Below are positions 40,123 to 46,999 of a DNA stretch of 46,999 nt, one piece after another (within the stretch, counting starts at the first letter, position 1; every line of letters starts with the position of its first letter). The notes below the pieces were generated by a model, which searched no databases, was not told the origin of the DNA, and saw only the letters and a program-made list of their open reading frames with translations. The DNA is from Multifurca ochricompacta (lineage: Eukaryota > Basidiomycota > Agaricomycetes > Russulales > Russulaceae): the NCBI GenBank assembly GCA_022496185.1, contig WTXG01000272.1:1-46999 (forward strand), in the 5' to 3' direction. The translations under genes were made by a program, and so were the position numbers.

Positions 40123-40624
40123 TAGTGATGTGCCTGGCCCAGCTCAAAGCTGGAAGCTGGGCCAGGCCAGGCCTGTTTGGGCTGGGCCAAGCCAGGCCAT
40201 TGTGACAGCCCAGCAAGGGCTTTGGCCCAGCTCAGAGAAACTAAAAGCCAAAGCCACTGGCTCAGGCCATGGCTTTCAACAGCACATACAAGTGCAATAG
40301 CAATTGTCAAAATCAGTAGAAATCTGATCACAAAGTGGTTAATTTGGGTCACATGATCATGTTTATCACAGCAATTCAAACTTTTTCTTCAATATAGCTT
40401 TGCAATATGTAACACACCAAGTCAGATTTGGATTAGCTGAACTATAACTACTAGTTATATGTCATAAAATTTTCTCTGCCAAAAGCCATGGCTTGGGCCA
40501 AGCTGGGCCAGGGCCAAGCCATCTGTGGTGGCTTTGGCTCAGCCCAGACTTCAGGAAAGCTGGAGCTGCCTCAGGCCAAGCCAAAGCTGCAGCTTTTGGG
40601 CCAAGCTGGGCTGGAACATCACTA
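40123..40624. mobile_element. hAT-type MITE, copy 3 (mirror of copy 2)
   Basis: Inverted copy of 36638-37139 with its target duplication (GACTAGTA on both sides), carried along by the palindrome duplication and not an independent insertion. Confidence 0.87.
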
Positions 40625-40761
40625 GACTAGTATAACTCTCAACAACATAGCCCCTCCATATCCACCTACATCTCCCACTGAGTTGTCCAGACTGCTCACC
40701 CCTCCATGATGTAGCTGTGACATAGCTATGACCCAGTCCTACCAGTTGTCATAGGCCTAGA

Positions 40762-41347
40762 TGTTACGAACCCCGTCTCTTCCTGTCTTCTTTTTCCTAC
40801 CCAGCGATGACCCTTCCCTGCCACCCACCCTTCATTATCAGATCACGTCTCCATCGTGGGATCCATCACGTGCCCTGCTTCCTTCCCCGTGACTGTCTTT
40901 GGTCCTGTTTGTCATACTGTACTTGTGTTTGACCTATCGTTGCTTATCTTTTATCTCTTATCTTTACGACCGGACACTTACTTAATTCCCTATCAGAAGC
41001 CAGGCTTTACGCCCTCCGCTTTCGTATATTCGGGCCCACATGACTCTGCCTTATCTTATCTTTAGGCGCCCATCCAATTACGTATATAAGTCCACTATAG
41101 CTACTCTGTAGACCTTAGACTCGACTTATTGAATACATCGGTGCTTATCTTCTGGACTTCCCTTTGAACGCCTTGACTCGATTGTCTCGTACCTCCGGTA
41201 CTCTCTACTCAACATTGTCTTAGAGCGCAGCCTCTTTGACTTTGACTCTCTCATAACAAACTCCAGGAAGCCCTATTGGCTTCTTATCTGATAACGAATG
41301 AACACTGTCACACAAGTTGTGTGGAACGTCCCGCACCGGACGTAACA
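40762..41347 (+). mobile_element. Solo gypsy LTR at right end of the palindrome
   Basis: 586 bp, mirror of the Gypsy-3 5' LTR but with no internal element. Flanked on both sides by CTAGA (40757-40761 and 41348-41352), a correct 5-bp duplication. This side therefore keeps an original insertion site, whereas the left copy leads into Gypsy-3. Confidence 0.88.
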
Positions 41348-41914
41348 CTAGATAGTTATGTTAGATTACTGTCAATTAGTGATTGTCAAGGGGTTTCATA
41401 CTCGCATGGGTAAGCACTGCAGGTTTTGCTGGGTACAGGTATGGGTATACAGCTCCCAACCCATGGAAAACCCATACCCATGTGGCGGGTTTGGCAGGTA
41501 TAGGTGCTGATTATGCATTGACAAGATCAGTAGAATTTCTGAGATAAAACACATCTGCAGCCACAAAAATACAAGATCTCGTCTGATGTATGCTACAGGG
41601 TGGCATTAAATATGTTCTAGTATTATCCTACAAAATATCAAAGCAGATTAATGGTGCAATGTAAAATAAAATCCTTATCAGTGATCCACTTTCTTGAAAA
41701 CCATGATACATCTGTTTTATTAATGTGCAACCAATTCTGCTGGTCTGGCACTATCTAAAATACACTCTAGACTAATATAGACTATTCTATAATCTAATTA
41801 TCAAATTACTTTATTGAAACAAGGCCCGTGTGTGTCTACAAGCTGCATGGGGCAGCAACTACATTGCATCGCATGGTGGTCTGACCTCCTTCCTATTAAG
41901 GAAGGTTGACTTAA
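41348..41914. other. AT-rich spacer with degenerate repeat
   Basis: No gene seen. 41383-41530 contains imperfect inverted stretches (GGTATGGGTAT / ATACCCAT) reminiscent of a decayed hAT-type MITE; uncertain. 41879-41914 repeats the CCTTCCTATTAAGGAAGG stretch of 28880-28897. Confidence 0.4.
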
Positions 41915-42312
41915 ATGCACAGAAATGTGCATCCAGGGACTAGGACAGTTGCACTTGTATGAAATGAAACCAGAATAATAAAATAATAATGTAAATAAAG
42001 GATCCATTTAATCTTCTGAACATAAACCAACAATTTTTGAGGAACCTTGAGTAGCCATAAATGAATGCATTGTGTCCAAGTGCTTATCTCCTTGACTGGG
42101 ATGGCCCAGGCCATTTACCTGAAATGCGCAGAAATGCAAAGAACAGTCACGCTCATATAAAATTGAAACCAGAATAATAAAATAAAAATGGAATAATAAA
42201 TTATCTTAATCTTATGAACATAAAATAGGAATCTTTGAGGGATCTTAAATGAACACATTGTGTCCAAGTGCATATCTCCTTGACCGGGATCTCCCGGGCC
42301 AGATGTCTGAAA
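41915..42312. repeat. Two-unit tandem repeat, ~200 bp each
   Basis: Unit 1 41915-42123 and unit 2 42124-42312 share the order ATGC.CAGAAATG, AAACCAGAATAATAAAATAA, TTAATCTT.TGAACATAAA, CATTGTGTCCAAGTGC.TATC and TCCTTGAC.GGGAT. Diverged, AT-rich, no ORF. Possibly host intergenic sequence or an old repeat. Confidence 0.65.
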
Positions 42313-42380
42313 TGTTGACACAGGACATGTCTGGAGATGCTTCAGGCATCTAAGGTTCGCTTCAGCTGTAGATTAGATTA
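42313..42380 (+). repeat. Isolated copia LTR tip
   Basis: 68 bp (TGTTGACACAGGACATG ... GATTAGATTA), an inverted copy of the last 68 bp of the adjacent LTR (42821-42888) with one CpG mismatch. Joined directly to the next LTR, which has lost its terminal TG. Confidence 0.75.
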
Positions 42381-42888
42381 TCAAACAATCATGCTGCTGG
42401 TTATACTGACTGCGGTTAGTAGCGGGTTAGGCTAGAAAGACAAGTATACTTCAGAGGTTGAAGAAACTCTGTATTACTATTCTACTGACCTAGAAAGACA
42501 AGTATCTACAGGAGACGGTTAGTCAAAGGTAAAGTAGAAAAGTACAGTGGAACTTACACTTCAGAGGTTGAAGAAACTCTGAAGTGAAAGAGACGAAACA
42601 GACACCCTTATATACCCATGGGGCCAGGGGAAATGGTCTGTGCGCACTGGGAATAAGTCCACAAGTGCCGGACAATAAACAGAGAGGGATAAAGGCCATT
42701 GGCCAAAGAGATATCACATGCTTACTGCGTATTACTAAGTCCATCACTAATCAGCTGAGTAAGGTGAGAAAGAAATGTAATAAAGATAACATAAAAAGTC
42801 CGATACTCCGGAATCTAATCTAATCTAATCTACAGCTGAAGCGAACCTTAGATGCCTGAAGCATCTCCAGACACGTCCTGTGTCAACA
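42381..42888 (-). repeat. Copia-4 3' LTR
   Basis: 508 bp (TCAAACAATCATGC ... GTGTCAACA on +). Minus-strand TATATAAG at 42607-42614 and, 28 nt later, the hairpin CACTTCAGAG / CTCTGAAGTG at 42557-42586. The abutting 42889-42899 gives a purine tract CCATGGAGGGA on the minus strand. Confidence 0.87.
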
Positions 42889-43152
42889 TCCCTCCATGGT
42901 GAAGGCATCAATCATAAGATGGAATGAGTTGAATGAGCACACTGCTGTTCACAATTGAATGAACATATCGCCAGAGATCCAACTTCTCTAACTCTCAAGT
43001 GTAGTAAGAGGACCATGGTGTTCAGAGGCATATTGAGTTAGATTCTCTTATGCAAACTGAAACCACACCTCTTGTGTCACTCTCGAAGTCGAGAACTTTG
43101 CTCATGGTGGGAAAGTGAAACTGGTATACAAAGTCTCCAGATTCCAGCTCTC
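42889..43152 (-). other. Copia-4 3' untranslated region
   Basis: 264 bp between the pol stop and the LTR, clearly related to 18802-19071 of Copia-1. No ORF. Confidence 0.65.
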
Positions 43153-46100
43153 TCATTCCAGCACTAGTCCAAATCCAGTTACCATGTGATCAAAAGATGA
43201 TCTAGGCAGAGACTTTGTAAGACCATCTGCTAGCATCTCTCCAGTGGGAGTTCGCACCAAGTCTATCTGGTGTGATTCTACATACTCCCTAATGGCATGG
43301 TACTTTATCGGTATGTGCTTTGATCGCCTTCCTGTGACAGGGTTTAATGCAAGATCTACTGCCCCCTTATTGTCACAATGCAGTTGTATGGGAGAATTGA
43401 CTTCATATCCCAATTCCTGCATAAAAGTCCTATACCACGCTGCCTGATTGAAGCCTCAGCAAGGCTCATATACTTGGCTTCTGTGGTGGACTGTGCTACT
43501 GTCTTTTGCTTCCTGGAACACCAGCTAATGGCTCCATTAGCAAGGAAAAAGACGTAGCCTGAGGTGGAGTGGCGGTCCTCTTGATCTCCCCATGAGGAAT
43601 CCGCAAAGCCATGAAGGCCAACTTCACCATTCCCTCCAGAATAGCGCAACTTGTAGTCTTTTGTAGCATTTAGATAGGCTAAGACATACTTTGCTAGTCG
43701 CATGTGCTGCTGGGAAGGGTTGGAAGCAAATTGGCTAAGGCGTGCAACAGCAAAACTAATGTCAGGTCTGCTTCCAATCTGCACCCAAAGCAGAGACCCC
43801 ATTAACTGCTGATACCTCTTAATATCAGAGGTAGATGCTTGGTCTTCAAACTTGACCAAATGAACATCCACGCCAGAGGGTAGAGGAGTATATACTGGGT
43901 TGGAATCCCCCATTCCAAACCTCTCAACTATGGAGGATACATAGGCTGTCTGGTCGATATCCAGTGTCTTGTTAGGACGGTCCCTGGTGATGTTAACTCC
44001 AAGGTAGGACTGGATTTCGCCAAGATCTGTCATCTCATATTGGCTAGATAGAGATTCTTTCAGCCATTGAATCTTTGTAGTAGAGGACCCAAGTATAGTG
44101 ATGTCATCAACATATAAAATGACGAAAAGTGAACCATCCCCCTCTTGGTGATGATACACATATACTCCTGCATCAGAGTACGTCCGAGTAAAGCTCAGTT
44201 CATTGAGAACTGCATGGAATTGTAAGTTCCATGCCCGGGAAGCTTGTTTGAGGCCATACAGAGCTTTCTGTAGCCTACAAACTTTGGATCTTGTCCAGCA
44301 ATGACGAAACCAATAGGTTGCTCCATGTAAATCTCCTCATCCAGATCGCCATGCAGGAATGCCGATTTGACATCCATTGGTGGATTTCCCAATCCTCAAG
44401 CGCGGCCAACGCTAATAATAGTCTAAGAGACTCAAATCTGGCGACTGGGGAGAGGTTTCATCGAAGTCCACCCCCTCTATTTGGGTGAACCCTTTTGCTA
44501 CAAGCCTAGCACGAAAGCGTCCATCTGCTTTCAATTTAAAGACCCACTTGGACTTTACAGCCTTTCTACCTTCAGGAAGGTCTTCAAGGTGCCACACTTT
44601 AAGTTTTTCTAAGGCATCAATTTCATATTGACATGCCTCAAGCCAATCACTGGCATTATCAGACTCCATTGCTTCTTTAAATGTAAGAGGATCCCTATAA
44701 GGCAATCCTGCAGCATTAGTAGATCCATCTGACCAAGTCTGGAAGAACCTTGCACAAACTCTGCATTATCCTCATTGTAGAAGCGAGGATTCAGACGACG
44801 ATTGCGATTGGGGCGTGCAGTATCCAAGTCTAAATCTTCTTGGATTGCCCTATCTCGTCGTTCAGAGCGTGGACTCGTCCTCTGAAAATTAGGTTGAGGA
44901 ATTCTGTCTGCAATCCTTTGTGATTTTCTGATTGCCTTGGTTCTTTTGGGAGGGGAGGATGGTTCCATGATTTGCGATGGAGGGGTCTGATATATAGTCT
45001 GAGGGTGTGTGGTGTCTACATTACGTGTGGGTGTGGTAGGCTGTGGTGGTAATTGAGGAGGTACGATGTCCTCCTGTTCCTCTTCTAGGTCTTCCTCATC
45101 TTGAGGAGCCTCAGGAACATGTGTAGCTGTGCTGGTGGTGGCTGGACTGGGCCACCAGGTAAAGTAAATGAGCCACCTTCTGTAGGTTGCTCTATTGGTT
45201 TATCTGCTCTGCTGTCCTTCACAGAGCGGGATGGGAAGGATCTCTCATCAAATGTAACATCTCGTGAAAAGATGAGAGACCGGGTACGACTATCCCAAAG
45301 TGTATAGCCCTTAGAAGTGGGCTCATACCCGACAAAGACGGCTTCCCTGGCTTTGGGATCTAGTTTACGCCGCTTGCCCTCTGGAACATGATAATAGGCT
45401 TTGCATCCAAAGACCTTAAATATGAGACATCTGGTTTGTTCCCAACCAGAAGCTCAAGCGGAGTTTTCCACTTATTGAACGGATGGGAGTTCTGTTATAT
45501 ATATGACATGCTGTCTCAACAGCACACTCCCAAAAACCAAGAGACAGGCCAGCATCGTGCAGCATGCTAGTGCCTTTTTCCATAATGGTTCTATTAAATC
45601 TCTCGGCCCTTCCGTTCTGTTGTGGGCTATACGGCATCGTAAGTTTATGCTCTATGCCATAATCTTCAAGCGTTGCCTTCAGCGCCTTGTTCACATACTC
45701 GCCACCACGATCTGTATGAAGACACTTGATTTTATGATTGAATTTATTTTCAAGTAATGTCTTCAGTTTATTAAAAACTGGTGTGAACAGATCTTTAGAC
45801 TTCATTGGAACGATTAAAGCATATCTGCTAAAGTCGTCCAAGAAGGTGGCAAAGTATAGATTCCCTTGTATTGAACTGCACTGCAAGGGACCTACGAGAT
45901 CACTATGAAGGATCTCAAGGGGGGCTGATGCGCGCTTTGAAGATGGGGGAAATGGAAGACGATGGGACTTGCCCATTTCACAGCCATAACATGGCTTGTC
46001 TTCCACTTGGCTATTATTTATTTGAGGCCTTTACCGCCTCAGGAGCATATCTTTTAGGGCTCTTTAGACATGTGGCCCATTCTTTGATGCCAGATTTCTA

Positions 46101-46310
46101 GTGAGGCAGATGCAGTTGTATGGATACTATTAGGATGTGTTTGCCTAGTACCCAATACAATTTGCCAAACTTCCATGCTTCCGCTATAATGTTATCGCCA
46201 TATTTTATTGTTGCCTTCTTATTATCAAAGAACACAGTTGCCCCTTTTTCTACTAGGGCACTGGCGGAGAGTATTTTATGTCCTCCAGGCAAGTGGAGCA
46301 CATTGCTCAT
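43153..46310 (-). pseudogene. Copia-4 integrase-reverse transcriptase-RNase H
   Basis: Closest relative of Copia-3. Integrase CYGCEMGKSHRLPFP, HSDLVGP, HTDRGGEYVN and MPYSPQQNGRAERFNRTIME; linker; RVT_2 with KWVFKLKADGRFRARLVAKG, MDVKSAFLHGDLDEEIYMEQ and ILYVDDITILGSS; RNase H HGFADSSWGDQED, QSTTEAKYMS and LHCDNKGAVDLALNP; stop at 43153-43155. The catalytic motifs look intact, but about ten single-base deletions split the frame (near 43443, 44285, 44383, 44455, 44715, 45127, 45420, 45474, 46055, 46065, 46131). I saw no CGA to TGA stop here. Confidence 0.88.
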
Positions 46311-46999
46311 TCCAGGTCAAAACCTTGATCAGTCCTGATGACCACAGTTCCAACTCCATTTGTTTTGACTACAGAGTTGTCACCTAGTGATACTTCATGG
46401 GTGTGATCGACTTCATATGTATCGAAGTCTTCAAGGTTGGGACTGAAATGAGCCGTTGCTCCACTATCAAGCATCCAATAATCTGAGTTGATGTCCAGAT
46501 TATAGGTGTGAACATAAAGGCGAATGCGAGGTGCTTCATGCACCTCCTCTATTTTGCCACTACCATTAACTACGGTGGCTATAGTATTTACATGTTGGGC
46601 CTCAGCCCTCTTCTTGTTCCCTGCCTTGCCTTTTTGGCATTCTCCAGGTCCTTCTTCTTCTTTGCGCAAGCATTGGACTTGTGTCCAGGCTTTTGGCAAT
46701 AGAAGCAGACCACCCCTTGTGAACCAGGGGCAGCAGTGGGAAGTGGTGATAAATTTGTATTTTTTGGTTTGTTTGACTTGACAGGTGCAGCCTTAGATAG
46801 GACTGCACTACCACTTCCCGAGGGACCTGCCAGACGACTCTCCTCATTTAGGAACCTCTGCACAAGGTCCTGAGGAGAAAGCCATTCTGGGATCGCCAGA
46901 GGCTAGTATGGAGCCAGCTATGGTGCTGTAGGAGTCAGGGAGAGCTTTTAACAAGATAAAGCTCATCTGGAGGTCATTGACCTCCATCCCGTTCTCCCT
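46307..46999 (-). pseudogene. Copia-4 gag (partial) and protease
   Basis: Runs off the window. Protease SDYWMLDSGATAHFSPN, then upstream (higher coordinates) Gag with CCHC knuckle CFYCQKPGHKSNAC and RFLNEESRLAGPSGSGS. Breaks: one-base deletions near 46312 and 46628 and one extra G near 46891, relative to Copia-3. Start codon, leader and 5' LTR lie beyond 46999. Confidence 0.85.

Larger units (their letters stand above)
35915..41347. repeat. 5.4-kb near-perfect palindrome
   Basis: Every position p pairs with 77262-p. Arms of ~2654 bp (35915-38568 and 38694-41347) surround a 125-nt loop inside Fold-3. Each arm holds, from outside in: gypsy LTR, 137-bp spacer, hAT MITE, LTR-like remnant, truncated copia LTR and a Fold-3 arm. 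I saw no indel and one mismatch in the parts compared. The outer boundary coincides with the LTR edge on both sides. Confidence 0.88.

Noticed and set aside
40123..40624. Third independent MITE insertion
   Set aside because: Mirror position and identical duplication show it was copied with the palindrome.
41383..41530. Additional hAT MITE
   Set aside because: Only imperfect inverted stretches; no clear ends or 8-bp duplication found.

Overview
Nature of the window. I recognise no host gene, rRNA, tRNA or CRISPR array. The window is a nest of transposable elements: four Ty1/copia elements, three Ty3/gypsy chromoviruses of one family, three giant-palindrome Tc1/mariner derivatives, three copies of a hAT-type MITE, and several solo or truncated LTRs. 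The protein families (UBN2-type copia Gag with a CCHC knuckle; chromovirus Pol with GPY/F and chromodomain) and the heavy CpG loss suggest a filamentous fungus with methylated repeats, most likely an Agaricomycete basidiomycete. The taxon is inference.

Layout. Copia-1 (+ strand, <1..19562) is cut by Fold-1 (475-2068), a solo copia LTR (4510-5009), a complete Copia-2 (5028-10288, - strand) and a complete Gypsy-1 (11035-18528, - strand). For the solo LTR and the two complete elements I read matching 5-bp target duplications, and for Fold-1 a TA. Copia-1 itself sits inside Copia-3 (- strand, 19563-25943), which also carries Fold-2 (21117-22709) and a hAT MITE (24738-25239). Next come an inverted LTR pair (25494-26454) and an old, CpG-depleted gypsy remnant, Gypsy-2 (26455-28854). 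Gypsy-2 holds a copia LTR that holds another solo LTR. Gypsy-3 (29002-36500, - strand) has open gag, pol and a third ORF. From 35915 to 41347 the DNA is a nearly perfect 5.4-kb palindrome centred on Fold-3 (37835-39427). The right end holds AT-rich spacer, a two-unit tandem repeat and Copia-4 (- strand, 42381->46999).

How the parts work. Gypsy-3 is the best preserved element. Its LTR has a TATA box 34 nt before an 11-nt sequence that is exactly complementary to the 11 nt lying 2 nt beyond the LTR. This is the layout of Tf1-type self-priming, and it is kept in Gypsy-1 and, by covariation, in Gypsy-2. gag and pol overlap with a T5 run at the gag stop, so a -1 shift is likely. The chromodomain lies behind a UGA shared by two copies. 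A third ORF between pol and the 3' LTR encodes a coiled-coil protein with several CCHC-like knuckles. The copia elements Copia-2 and Copia-3 instead carry a primer site matching the anticodon arm of initiator tRNA-Met.

Decay. Differences between paired LTRs, between MITE copies and behind most nonsense codons are CpG transitions (CGA to TGA). Copia-4 is different: it is broken mainly by single-base deletions, which may be consensus errors.
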